Under the pieces are notes generated by a model that searched no databases, was not told the origin of the DNA, and saw nothing but the letters and a program-made list of their open reading frames with translations. From the NCBI RefSeq assembly GCF_003194625.1, contig NZ_QHKX01000003.1, positions 742,539-806,538 of the forward strand: 64,000 nt of DNA, given 5' to 3'. The first letter of the stretch is position 1, and the number at the start of each line of letters is the position of its first letter. Both the position numbers and the translations under genes were made by a program. Shown piece by piece: positions 42,182-50,393 of this stretch. Source of the DNA: Nocardioides solisilvae. GTDB taxonomy: Bacteria; Actinomycetota; Actinomycetes; Propionibacteriales; Nocardioidaceae.

Positions 42182-43592
42182 CGGACCGGGCGCCCTCGTC
42201 GGTCCCGCCGCCGATCACCGCGCCGGGCTCCACCCGCTGCGCCGAGTCGGCGTCGAGCTCGACCTCGCCGCGCAGGGTGACCCCCTTGCCGAAGGTCCAG
42301 TCGCCGTTGACCCGCAGGCTCGAGGCGCCCCGCAGCGACGGGGCACCCTCGGGGAACCGGCGGTCGAAGTCGTCGACCAGCTTGTAGTAGGAGGCGTCGA
42401 GGTCGACGAACGGCACCTGGTCGGCGCTCTGGTCGAGGGCGAAGTCGCCGCCCAGGTCGTAGATGTCGGAGCGGAGCACCAGCAGGTCGTTGGTCGTCTT
42501 GACCGGGACGAACCGGTCGCGACCGACCTCGATCGTGCGGGCGTCGGCGAAGACCTCGATGGCGGCCCCCATCGCGGTCTCGATCTGCACCACCTCGGGC
42601 GAGGACGGGTCGGCCGGGTCCACCGTCTTGACGTTGCGGATCAGCGGCAGGCCGAGGATCCCGTCGCGGGCGTCCAACGCCTCCTGCATCGCCCGCAGGT
42701 CGAACCACAGGTTGTTGGTGGAGGTGTAGCGGTGCCGGTCGAGGTCGGCCAGCGCGTCCTTGTCCTCCGGGAGGGTCTGCGCCGACTCGCGCAGCACGAT
42801 CCGCCCGTCGGACCGGCGCCGCGCGAAGTGGCCGCCCTTGCGGTCCGAGGGGGTGCGCCGGACCGCCTCGATGGCGAAGGGCGCGCCGGTGCCGGCGAAC
42901 CATCCGGCCACCCGCGGGTCGGGGGTCGCGCCGAGGTTGTCGGAGTTGGAGACGAAGGCGTAGCGGTAGCCCGCCTCGATCAGCTGGTGGAGCAGGCCCG
43001 TGCCGCGCAGCGCGGTGTAGATGTCGCCGTGGCCGGGCGGGCACCACTCGAGGTCGGGCTCCCGCGGCCAGGTGACCGGCTTGAGGGAGTCGACCAGCAG
43101 CTTGGGCTCCTTGTTCTGCAGGAACTCCAGGGGGAGCCCCTCGACCGGGAGGGCGTCGTAGCGGGCGATCGCCGCCATCGTGTCCTCGGAGGTCCGGAAG
43201 CTGTTCATGAAGACGAGAGGCAGCGGCGCGTCGTGCTGCTCGCGCAGGTGGAGGACCTGGCGGCAGATGATGTCGAGGAACGACAGCCCGCGCCGCACGC
43301 AGAGCAGCGACTTGGCGCGGTCCATCCCCATCGAGGTGCCGAGCCCGCCGTTGAGCTTGATCGAGACCGTCGCCCGGACCGCCTCGCGCGCGGCCTCCTC
43401 GTCGACCTCGACGTCGGCCAGCGACTCCATCTCCAGCGGCTCGATCGTCGACTCCGGGATCATCCCGGTCTCACCGTGCTCGAGGAGCCGGTGGTAGTGC
43501 GCGAACGTGTCGATCGCGACCTGGTCGACGCCCGCCTCCCGCATCTTCGCGGTGGCCAGGACGAGGCCCTCGGACTGTGGGTTGCTAGCCAT
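42174..43592 (-). CDS. galU: UTP-glucose-1-phosphate uridylyltransferase, UDPGP (eukaryotic-type) family
   Basis: 472 residues, about 170 longer than the common bacterial GalU. It has the UDPGP signatures SIKLNGGLGTSMGMDRAKSLL (nucleotide loop), EFLQNKEPKLL, NSDNLGATPDP and NNLWFDLRAM. Makes UDP-glucose from UTP and glucose-1-phosphate. The C-terminal left-handed helix part (LRVNGDWTFGKGVTLRGEV) matches the eukaryotic class. First gene of the galU-glp-moaC-mogA-rimJ run; promoter overlaps that of the divergent gene. Confidence 0.92.
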   Translation of the reverse strand: MASNPQSEGLVLATAKMREAGVDQVAIDTFAHYHRLLEHGETGMIPESTIEPLEMESLADVEVDEEAAREAVRATVSIKLNGGLGTSMGMDRAKSLLCVRRGLSFLDIICRQVLHLREQHDAPLPLVFMNSFRTSEDTMAAIARYDALPVEGLPLEFLQNKEPKLLVDSLKPVTWPREPDLEWCPPGHGDIYTALRGTGLLHQLIEAGYRYAFVSNSDNLGATPDPRVAGWFAGTGAPFAIEAVRRTPSDRKGGHFARRRSDGRIVLRESAQTLPEDKDALADLDRHRYTSTNNLWFDLRAMQEALDARDGILGLPLIRNVKTVDPADPSSPEVVQIETAMGAAIEVFADARTIEVGRDRFVPVKTTNDLLVLRSDIYDLGGDFALDQSADQVPFVDLDASYYKLVDDFDRRFPEGAPSLRGASSLRVNGDWTFGKGVTLRGEVELDADSAQRVEPGAVIGGGTDEGARSDG

Positions 43593-43598
43593 GGGTCG

Positions 43599-43608
43599 AT
43601 CGTAGGCT
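43599..43608. promoter_or_regulatory. Overlapping divergent leaderless-type -10 elements
   Basis: Minus strand TACGAT (43604-43599) is 6 nt before the galU ATG (43592). Plus strand TAGGCT (43603-43608) is 7 nt before the 5-FTHF ligase GTG (43616). The hexamers share two bases, and each -35 would lie in the other gene. Confidence 0.5.
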
Positions 43609-43615
43609 GGGGTGC

Positions 43616-44263
43616 GTGAGCGAGAAGCAGGTCCCCCGAACTCCGGACCCGAGCGCCGTGCGCGCCGCCAAGGGCGCCCTGCGCGACCGGGTGCTGGCGG
43701 CCCGGCGCCGCCGCTCGCCCGCCGACGCGGCGCGCGACGGGGAGCGGCTGGGGGCCCACCTCGCGGCGTGGCCGCCGGTACGCCGCGCGGCCGTCGTGGC
43801 GGCGTACGTCCCGACCCGCGGCGAGCCCGGCACGGGCCCCCTCCTCGACGCGCTGGCCGCCTCCGGCACCCGGGTGCTGCTGCCGGTGCTGCTCGCCGAC
43901 GGCGACCTCGACTGGGCGGCGTACGCCGGCCCGGCCTCGCTCGCCCCGGCCCGGCTCGGCCTGCTCGAGCCGGTCGGGCCGCGGCTCGGCGTCGACGCCG
44001 TCGCGCGGGCCGACGTGGTGCTGGTCCCGGGGCTCGCGGTCTCGCCGGAGGGGGTGCGGCTGGGCCGCGGCGGCGGCTCCTACGACCGCGCGCTGGCTCG
44101 GGTCCCGCTCGGGGTCGCGACCTGCGTCCTGCTGCACGCCGAGGAGGTGGGGCTCGCCGTGCCGGCCGAGCCTCACGACCGCCCCGTGCGGGCGGCCGCG
44201 ACCCCGGACGGCGTGCGGCTGCTGGGCGTCAGTCCTCCCCACCGTCCGGGCGGTCCGGCCTGA
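43616..44263 (+). CDS. 5-formyltetrahydrofolate cyclo-ligase
   Basis: 215 residues from a GTG. Family features: an N-terminal AAKGALRDRVLAARRRRS helix, the ATP site LVPGLAVSPEGVRLGRGGGSYDRAL and a closing VPAEPHDRPV. Converts 5-formyl-THF to 5,10-methenyl-THF. No ribosome site; leaderless-type promoter. Its last 35 bp overlap the convergent acylase gene. Confidence 0.92.
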   Translation: MSEKQVPRTPDPSAVRAAKGALRDRVLAARRRRSPADAARDGERLGAHLAAWPPVRRAAVVAAYVPTRGEPGTGPLLDALAASGTRVLLPVLLADGDLDWAAYAGPASLAPARLGLLEPVGPRLGVDAVARADVVLVPGLAVSPEGVRLGRGGGSYDRALARVPLGVATCVLLHAEEVGLAVPAEPHDRPVRAAATPDGVRLLGVSPPHRPGGPA

Positions 44264-46895
44264 GCAGCAGCCGGTCCTCGGCCGCCTCCTCGACGGCCTC
44301 GCGGCTCGACGGCCACGGCAGCGTCCCGCCCTCGACGAAGAGCTCGGTCTGGTCGACGTAGTGGCCGCTGGCCGGGTGGCCCGAGACGCCGGTGAGGTTG
44401 ATCCACCGCGAGCGGTCGAGGTCGGCGAGGGAGACCACCATCCGCATCGACGGCGCCGAGGTCACCGTGTAGCCCTCGGAGGCGTCCCACCCGGTCGCGT
44501 TGACCACCGACGAGCCGCCGCCGACCTCGTAGCCGGTCCGGTTGAGGAGCCGCTCGACGATCCCGACCCCGGAGGTGCCGAGCGTCTGGTTCTCCAGGTC
44601 CAGCTGGTGCAGGTCGCCCCAGGTCCACTCGAAGGGCCGCACCGACCTCAGCCGGGTCATCTCGTCGCGGGCGTCGACCACCGCCTGCCGCAGCACGTCG
44701 TCACGCACCTCCCGGACGTCCTCGGTCTCCCGGTCGTCCCACAGCGGGTGGGCGGGCTCGTCGAGCAGCCGGTCCACCACGGTGAACCAGCGGTCGCCGC
44801 CCGTCGGGTGGATGCGGTCGGGCAGGTCGTCGTGGAAGGCCAGCCGGAGCAGGTTGGACCAGACGACGTTGAAGTACGCCGCCGCCGCGCTGCCGGCCTC
44901 GTCCTGGCCGTCCCACCCGGCCAGCAGGTCGAGCCCGTCGCGCTGGTACTGGGTCTCCAGCTCGTCGAGGTCGAGCAGGTAGGGCACGAGCACCTCGGCC
45001 ATCGGGTTGAGCTCGTCGGTCTGGATGTCGAGCATCTCCTCGAGCGTGACGTCCTGCTCGGCCTCCAGGAGGGTGCGGATCCGCTCGGAGCGGAAGCCGT
45101 GGTCCCAGTCGTCGGTGAGGCGGTAGGGGTACTCCTCCCCCACGACGGCCTGGTTGGCCGTGACGACGAAGCCCTCCGCGGGGTTGAGCACCGACGGCAG
45201 CGCGTCGAACGGGACGTGGTCGCCGGTCCAGTCGTTGCGGGGCAGCCACCCCTGCGCGGGGACCCGGCCGTCGTGGCCGGGCCGGCGGACCGGCACGAGG
45301 CCCGGCGCCTGGTAGCCGATGTTGCCCTGCGTGTCGGCGTAGACGAGGTTCTGCGCGGGGACGGCGAACTTCGCGGCGGCCCCGCGGAACTCCTCCCAGC
45401 CCGAGGCCCGGTTGAGCTCGAGGATCGCGTCGGCGGTGGTGCTGGGCTCGAGCGCGGTCCAGGCCAGCGCCACGGCGTACCCCTCGGCGGGCGTCGCCCG
45501 CCCCGACCGGCGGTCGGCCGCCGCCGCGTTGGCACCCACCGAGCTGGCCTCCTGGGAGACGTCGGAGATGAGCGGCCCGTGCTTGGTGCGGCGCACCCGC
45601 AGCGTGAAGTCCTTGCCGTCGCGGACCCGGATCGTCTCCTCGCGGACCTCGAGCGGCAGCTGGCGGCCGGCGCGCGTCCAGGTGTCGCCCCGGACCTTCT
45701 CGAGGTAGAGGTCGCTGACGTCGGGGCCGAGGTTGGTGAAGCCCCACGCGATGTCGGCGTTGTGCCCGATCACGACGCCCGGCAGCCCGGAGAACGTGAA
45801 GCCCGAGACGTCGAGCGTGCAGTCAGGGGTCCGCTCGCGGCAGTGCAGCCCCATCTGCATCCAGATCCCGGGCAGGCTCACCCCCAGGTGTGGGTCGTTG
45901 GCGAGCAGCGGCATCCCGGTCGCCGACCGCTCCCCCGACACGACCCACGAGTTGGAGCCGAGGCCGTCGCCGCGGCCCAGGATCGGCGGCAGCGCCGCCA
46001 GCCCCTTGCCGACCTCCTCCAGGACGGCCACGGCGGCCGGTTCGGCGGGCACCGGGGCGAGCACGGGCGGGACCGAGCCCTCCTGGGTGAAGCGGCCGTC
46101 GACCACCGCCCCGCCAGTGACGATCGGCGCGTGCCGCGCGGCGTCGTACGGCGGGTGGAGCAGGTCGACGGTCTCCGCGTCGTTGTCCAGCGAGGCGACG
46201 ACACGGTCGATCTCCTCCTGCATGTTGCCGCGCAGGTCCCACGCCATCGCCTTGAGCCAGGCCAGCGAGTCCACCGCCGTCCAGTCCTGCGGGGCGTAGC
46301 TGAGGCCGGTGAGGCCCAGCAGCGTGTACTCCACCGCGATCTGGGAGGGCGAGTGCTCGTCGAGGTAGGCGTTGACCCCGGCGGCGTAGGCCTCCAGCGC
46401 GCCGCGTGTCTCGGGGGAGACGAGCGTCAGCTCCTGCTCGGCGACCCGACGCCAGCCCATCGTGCGGATGTACTTGTCGGTCTCGAGCGCGGTCTCGCCG
46501 AAGAGCTCCGACAGGCGGCCGGCGGTGACGTGGCGGCGCACGTCCATCTCGAAGAACCGCTCCTGGGCGTGGACGTAGCCCTGGGCCCGGAGCAGGTCCT
46601 CGTCGGTGTCGGCGTAGAGCTGCGGGATGCCGTGCTCGTCGCGAAGCACCTCGACGTCGGCGGCCAGGCCGGGCAGGACCAGCTCGCCGTCGGTCTGCGG
46701 CAGCGGGCGGCGCACCATCACCACCGCCGTCGCGACGCCCGCGAGCAGGACCAGCACCAGGGCGACCGCCGTGTAGGTCGTCACCCGGGCCCAGCGGGGC
46801 CAGTGGAGGAAGGTCCGCCACCAGGGAGTCCGGTGGTCGTCGTCGTGGTCGTGGTCGTCCGCGGGGTCGGGGGTGGCCGTGCTCTCGTCGCTCAT
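44229..46895 (-). CDS. Penicillin-acylase family hydrolase (Ntn), membrane-anchored
   Basis: 888 residues. A single TM/signal at about 37-60 (VTTYTAVALVLVLLAGVATAVVMV) after an Asp/His-rich cytoplasmic leader. Alpha part to ~313; the autocatalytic site is G313-S314 in GLGSNSWVVSG, making Ser314 the N-terminal nucleophile of the beta chain; NDPHLG and GLPGVVIGHN follow. Such enzymes cut amides including acyl-homoserine lactones and beta-lactams; the substrate cannot be read here. Start near 46895 is divergent from fmdB. Confidence 0.92.
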   Translation of the reverse strand: MSDESTATPDPADDHDHDDDHRTPWWRTFLHWPRWARVTTYTAVALVLVLLAGVATAVVMVRRPLPQTDGELVLPGLAADVEVLRDEHGIPQLYADTDEDLLRAQGYVHAQERFFEMDVRRHVTAGRLSELFGETALETDKYIRTMGWRRVAEQELTLVSPETRGALEAYAAGVNAYLDEHSPSQIAVEYTLLGLTGLSYAPQDWTAVDSLAWLKAMAWDLRGNMQEEIDRVVASLDNDAETVDLLHPPYDAARHAPIVTGGAVVDGRFTQEGSVPPVLAPVPAEPAAVAVLEEVGKGLAALPPILGRGDGLGSNSWVVSGERSATGMPLLANDPHLGVSLPGIWMQMGLHCRERTPDCTLDVSGFTFSGLPGVVIGHNADIAWGFTNLGPDVSDLYLEKVRGDTWTRAGRQLPLEVREETIRVRDGKDFTLRVRRTKHGPLISDVSQEASSVGANAAAADRRSGRATPAEGYAVALAWTALEPSTTADAILELNRASGWEEFRGAAAKFAVPAQNLVYADTQGNIGYQAPGLVPVRRPGHDGRVPAQGWLPRNDWTGDHVPFDALPSVLNPAEGFVVTANQAVVGEEYPYRLTDDWDHGFRSERIRTLLEAEQDVTLEEMLDIQTDELNPMAEVLVPYLLDLDELETQYQRDGLDLLAGWDGQDEAGSAAAAYFNVVWSNLLRLAFHDDLPDRIHPTGGDRWFTVVDRLLDEPAHPLWDDRETEDVREVRDDVLRQAVVDARDEMTRLRSVRPFEWTWGDLHQLDLENQTLGTSGVGIVERLLNRTGYEVGGGSSVVNATGWDASEGYTVTSAPSMRMVVSLADLDRSRWINLTGVSGHPASGHYVDQTELFVEGGTLPWPSSREAVEEAAEDRLLLRPDRPDGGED

Positions 46896-46937
46896 CGCGC
46901 GCCCATTGTGCCGCCTCGGGGTCCACTTCCCGTGACG

Positions 46938-46943
46938 TAAACT
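46938..46943 (+). promoter_or_regulatory. Leaderless-type -10 element of the FmdB gene
   Basis: TAAACT, 7 nt before the GTG at 46951; no ribosome site. Confidence 0.45.
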
Positions 46944-46950
46944 GTGCGGC

Positions 46951-47310
46951 GTGCCGACCTACCAGTACGCCTGCACCGAGTGCGGGCACGCCTTCGAGCA
47001 GTTCCAGAGCTTCAGCGACGACGCGCTGACCCACTGCCCGCAGTGTGACGGACGCCTGCGCAAGGTGTTCAACGCGGTGGGCGTGGTCTTCAAGGGCTCC
47101 GGCTTCTACCGGACCGACAGCCGCTCCGGCTCCTCCTCGTCCGGCTCGTCGTCGGGCTCCACGTCCGGCAGCACGTCCGGCTCGTCCTCGTCGGGCTCGT
47201 CCTCGTCGGACTCGTCCTCGTCGGACTCGTCGTCCTCCGGCTCGAGCAGCACGTCCGGCTCGTCGTCGTCCGGCTCCTCGAGCACCCCGAAGGCCACCAC
47301 CGCCAGCTGA
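46951..47310 (+). CDS. FmdB-family zinc-ribbon protein with Ser-rich tail
   Basis: 119 residues from a GTG. The first ~55 residues are a FmdB zinc ribbon: YQYACTECGHAFEQFQSF and CPQCDGRLRKVF, two CxxC pairs binding zinc. The rest is a ~60-residue tract of almost pure Ser with Gly, Asp and Thr, encoded by TCC/TCG/TCGTC repeats, probably expandable by slippage. Function of FmdB proteins is unclear (regulatory or chaperone-like). Confidence 0.9.
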   Translation: MPTYQYACTECGHAFEQFQSFSDDALTHCPQCDGRLRKVFNAVGVVFKGSGFYRTDSRSGSSSSGSSSGSTSGSTSGSSSSGSSSSDSSSSDSSSSGSSSTSGSSSSGSSSTPKATTAS

Positions 47311-47399
47311 ACGGGCCTCCTCGTGCGCCCCTCCCTGTGGATGAGCCGGCCGCCCTCCGGGCTGGGGAGGAGACGCGGTCGGGAGCGTCGCGACGCGCC

Positions 47400-47405
47400 T
47401 AGCGT
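47400..47405 (+). promoter_or_regulatory. Leaderless-type -10 element of the SAF gene
   Basis: TAGCGT, 6 nt before the ATG at 47412; no ribosome site. Confidence 0.45.
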
Positions 47406-47411
47406 CGCGGC

Positions 47412-48071
47412 ATGCCTGAGGACCTCCTCCCCTCGTCCGTCGACCGCGCCCGCTCCCGGGCGCGGCGGTTCTGGCGCACCCGGGTGCTCGCACACCGCCG
47501 GCTGCTCGTCGCCGCCTGCCTCGGCGTCGCGGTGGCCGCGGGCGTGCGGGCCGTCGCTCCCCCGCCGCCGGCGACCGAGCCGGTCCTCGTCGCCGCCCGG
47601 GACCTCCCCTCCGGCACGGTGCTGACCTCCGACGACCTCGTCCGGGCGCGGTGGCCCGCCGGCTCCCGGCCCGACGGGGCGGCGGCGCGCTGGGCGGGGC
47701 GCACCCTGGCAGCGCCGCTGCGTCGCGGGGAGCCCCTCACCGACGTGCGGCTGACCGCCCCCTCCCTGGTCGACGGCTACCCGGGCCTCGTGGCCCTGCC
47801 CGTCCGGCTGCCCGACGCCGCCGCGGTCGGGCTGCTCCGGGTGGGCGACGAGATCGACCTCGTGGCCAGCGACCCCGAGGCCGGGACGGCGGAGGTGGTG
47901 GCCAGCGGCTCCCCCGTCCTCGCGCTCCCGCTCGACGACGCCGGGGGCGCGGTGGCCGCCGGGCAGCCGACCGGGGGCCGGCTCGTCGTGCTGGGTCTGA
48001 CCCCGGCGCAGGTGCGGACCGTCAGCGCAGCGGCGGCGCGTGAGTTCCTCACCCCCGCGTTCGCGCGCTAG
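47412..48071 (+). CDS. SAF-domain protein, CpaB/RcpC-like
   Basis: 219 residues. TM anchor about 30-50 (RLLVAACLGVAVAAGVRAV), then a SAF domain (VLVAARDLPSGTVLTSDDLVRARWPAGS; about 57-115), then a beta-rich RcpC-like region with LRVGDEIDLVASDPEAG. Related proteins (CpaB/RcpC) help assemble Flp/Tad pili, but no other tad gene is visible in this window. Lies between fmdB and mscL, an order common in actinobacteria. Confidence 0.82.
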   Translation: MPEDLLPSSVDRARSRARRFWRTRVLAHRRLLVAACLGVAVAAGVRAVAPPPPATEPVLVAARDLPSGTVLTSDDLVRARWPAGSRPDGAAARWAGRTLAAPLRRGEPLTDVRLTAPSLVDGYPGLVALPVRLPDAAAVGLLRVGDEIDLVASDPEAGTAEVVASGSPVLALPLDDAGGAVAAGQPTGGRLVVLGLTPAQVRTVSAAAAREFLTPAFAR

Positions 48072-48141
48072 CGTGCCGAGGTCCGGTCCTCCGGACACCC
48101 ACCTGTCTCCCCTCTGGGGAGCTCGGACCCGAGGAGTACGC

Positions 48142-48513
48142 ATGACCGGCTTCAAGAACTTCATCATGAAGGGCAACCTCGTCGAGCTGGCGGTCGCCTT
48201 CATCATGGCCACCGCCTTCGCGGCGGTCGTGACGGCCACGGTCGCCCTGATCATGGACCTCATCGGCAAGGTCGGGGGCACGCCCGACTTCTCCAGCTGG
48301 ACCCCGGGCGGCGTCTCGGTGGGCGCCTGGCTCACCGCCCTGATCTCGTTCCTCATCCTCGCGGCGGTCGTCTACTTCCTCATCGTGACGCCGTACACCA
48401 AGGCGCAGGAGCGCTTCTTCCCGAAGAAGCCCGAGGAGGAGGGCACCCCGGCCGACGTCGCGCTGCTGGAGGAGATCCGCGACCTGCTGCGGGCGCGCCA
48501 GGGCAACGTCTGA
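48142..48513 (+). CDS. mscL: Large-conductance mechanosensitive channel
   Basis: 123 residues. TM1 GNLVELAVAFIMATAFAAVVTATVALIMDLIG with the pore-lining GxxxA packing, a periplasmic loop about 50-70, TM2 ALISFLILAAVVYFLIVTPY, and a C-terminal helix EEIRDLLRARQ that bundles in the pentamer. Vents solutes on hypo-osmotic shock. ATG with GAGGAG upstream; homology excludes the longer frame. Confidence 0.94.
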   Translation: MTGFKNFIMKGNLVELAVAFIMATAFAAVVTATVALIMDLIGKVGGTPDFSSWTPGGVSVGAWLTALISFLILAAVVYFLIVTPYTKAQERFFPKKPEEEGTPADVALLEEIRDLLRARQGNV

Positions 48514-48525
48514 CCACTGCCGCAC

Positions 48526-48550
48526 CGGACCGGGGCACGACCCCGGTCCG
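48526..48550 (+). terminator. Hairpin after mscL
   Basis: CGGACCGGGG and CCCCGGTCCG pair perfectly (10 bp) around a 5-nt loop, 12 nt after the stop; no U-tract. Confidence 0.6.
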
Positions 48551-48611
48551 CCGCCCCGCCCCCGCGGCGGCGGCGCGCACCGCCGACGGGTCTTCGGTCG
48601 GCCGTGGGGCG

Positions 48612-48872
48612 TCAGCCGCCGTGGTGGGGCGGGACCTGGGCCCGGAGCCAGGCGTCGGAGGAGGACTCCAGACCGCCCGGCTCCGGGTCCCGTTCGTCGG
48701 AGGTCGTCTCGGGCAGCACGTCGCCGAAGACGCGCGCGAGGCGTCGCTGCCGCTCCCAGTCGGACTCCCGCGTGGCTGCGTCCTGCGGGCCGGACTCCCG
48801 CGTGGCTGCGTCCTGCGGGCCGGACTCCCGGGGGTCGGGCTCCTGGGGGCCGGGCTCCTGGGGGCCGGTCAC
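48612..48872 (-). CDS. Small hydrophilic protein overlapping the LCP gene
   Basis: 86 residues from a GTG that overlaps the LCP stop (GTGA at 48869-48872), so likely translated from the same mRNA. The N-terminus is a repeat-rich tract: ESGPQDAATR occurs twice and P-Q-E/D-P units precede it; the underlying DNA is a 30-bp tandem repeat (about 48765-48825). The C-terminal ERQRRLARVFGDVLPETTSDERDPE is charged and helical. No family recognised. Confidence 0.6.
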   Translation of the reverse strand: MTGPQEPGPQEPDPRESGPQDAATRESGPQDAATRESDWERQRRLARVFGDVLPETTSDERDPEPGGLESSSDAWLRAQVPPHHGG

Positions 48873-50197
48873 GCGCAGAGGCCTTCCTTGCGGGCGGCCT
48901 CGACCTCTTCCTCGGTCGGCCCCTGGGTCGCGCTGGGCGACGGGGTCTGCGTGACGGACGGCGAGGGCTCCTCGGTGGGCGTCTCGGTCGGGGACGGCTC
49001 CTCGGTCGGCGTGGCCTCCTGCGTGGGGGTGGCCGTCGGGGTCTGGCCGGGCGGGGCCGCGGCGCTGATCGCCCCCTCGCGCTGGGTGCGCGAGAGCGGC
49101 TTGTCCTTGCCGATCTTCTTCCAGAGCTTCTTGGCCTCCTGCTCCTTCCAGGCGACCCGACCGCGGAACTCCTCGCGCTGGTCGTACTCCCACGGCACGG
49201 TGAGGAACTGGACCTGGTCGAGGCCGACGTCCTGCAGGCTGAGGCCCAGGCCGCCGAGCTTGGTGAGGTTGCGGAGGCCGGGCGAGACCGTCAGCGACTC
49301 CGTCGCCGCGTCCAGGAAGCCGTAGAGCCGGTCGGGGCGGGCCAGGGTGCCCTTGGAGACGACCTTCTTGACCATCGAGGCGACGAAGTTCTGCTGGCGC
49401 TTGATCCGGCCGATGTCGGAGCCGTCGCCCAGCGTCGCCCGGACCCGGACGTAGCCGAGCGCCTCGTCGCCCTTGAGGACGCGGTCCTTCCCGCCCTTGA
49501 TGAAGATGTTGTGCTCGGTGTCGTTGATGTCCTCGGGGATGCACACCGGGACGCCGTCCACGGCGTCGACCATGTCCTTGAAGCCCGCGAAGTCGACGAC
49601 CACGAAGTCGTCGAGGGCGATGCCGGTGTTCTGCTCGAACTGCTCGACCGTGCACGCCTCGCCGCCGAGGGCGTAGGCGGCGTTCCACATCTGGTCCTCG
49701 CCACCCGGGATCTCGTTGTCCTCCCCGCAGTCGGGACGGGTCACCAGCGAGTCGCGCGGGATCGAGACGCCGTAGGCGCGCTCGCGGTCCTCCGAGATGT
49801 GGAGCAGGATCGTCACGTCGGAGACGCCGCCGCCTGCCTCCTCGTCGAGCTTGTTGCCCTCGCCCGACCGGGTGTCGGAGCCCAGCACCAGGATGTTGAG
49901 CGCGCCCTTGGGGCCGAGGTCCTCGGGGCGGTCGTCGACCTCGTCGAAGGCGTCGGAGACGGTGATGTTGCCGTTGAGCGAGCGGTAGACGAACGCGGTG
50001 CCCAGGCCGGTGACGAGGCCCAGCACGACGAGCGAGGCGAGCAGCACCGTCCCGACGGTGTGCTTCTTCTTCACCTTGCCCTTGCGCTTGCCGCCCTCGT
50101 CGGTCTCCTCGGCCACCCCGTCGCCGGGGGCGTGCGCGCCGAGACCGTCAGGGGTGCCGACCGGGTCCTCGGGAGACTTCTCGTCGGACACGGTCAC
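48869..50197 (-). CDS. LytR-CpsA-Psr (LCP) family cell-wall ligase
   Basis: 442 residues. Cytoplasmic leader, TM about 47-70 (HTVGTVLLASLVVLGLVTGLGTAFV), LCP domain about 95-330 with NILVLGSDTR, YGVSIPRDSLV (catalytic-type Arg/Asp), VDFAGFKDMVDAVDGVPVC and ALGYVRVRATLGDGSDIGRIKRQQ. LCP enzymes attach wall polymers to peptidoglycan. The C-terminal ~60 residues are a Pro/Thr/Ser/Glu repeat, probably wall-spanning. GTG at 50197 or 50191. Confidence 0.93.
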   Translation of the reverse strand: MTVSDEKSPEDPVGTPDGLGAHAPGDGVAEETDEGGKRKGKVKKKHTVGTVLLASLVVLGLVTGLGTAFVYRSLNGNITVSDAFDEVDDRPEDLGPKGALNILVLGSDTRSGEGNKLDEEAGGGVSDVTILLHISEDRERAYGVSIPRDSLVTRPDCGEDNEIPGGEDQMWNAAYALGGEACTVEQFEQNTGIALDDFVVVDFAGFKDMVDAVDGVPVCIPEDINDTEHNIFIKGGKDRVLKGDEALGYVRVRATLGDGSDIGRIKRQQNFVASMVKKVVSKGTLARPDRLYGFLDAATESLTVSPGLRNLTKLGGLGLSLQDVGLDQVQFLTVPWEYDQREEFRGRVAWKEQEAKKLWKKIGKDKPLSRTQREGAISAAAPPGQTPTATPTQEATPTEEPSPTETPTEEPSPSVTQTPSPSATQGPTEEEVEAARKEGLCA

Positions 50198-50393
50198 CTC
50201 GTCTTGGGCTCGGGGACGCGCCGACCGGACGGGTCGGCGCGGCGAAATCTACAGGAGAGCGCACTGCTCAGCCTGCCAAGTGTCCCCGGGCGGGTGCCTC
50301 GGGGCAAATGACCCGCGCCCTCTCCCGGCCCGGCCCGCCCCGCGCCGGTGCGGCACGTCGCGGGCGTCACGTCCGCCCTGCCACGATGGGGCG

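Noticed and set aside
47412..48071. Part of a Tad/Flp pilus locus
   Set aside because: Only one CpaB/RcpC-like protein is present; no tadA, tadB or flp gene in the window.
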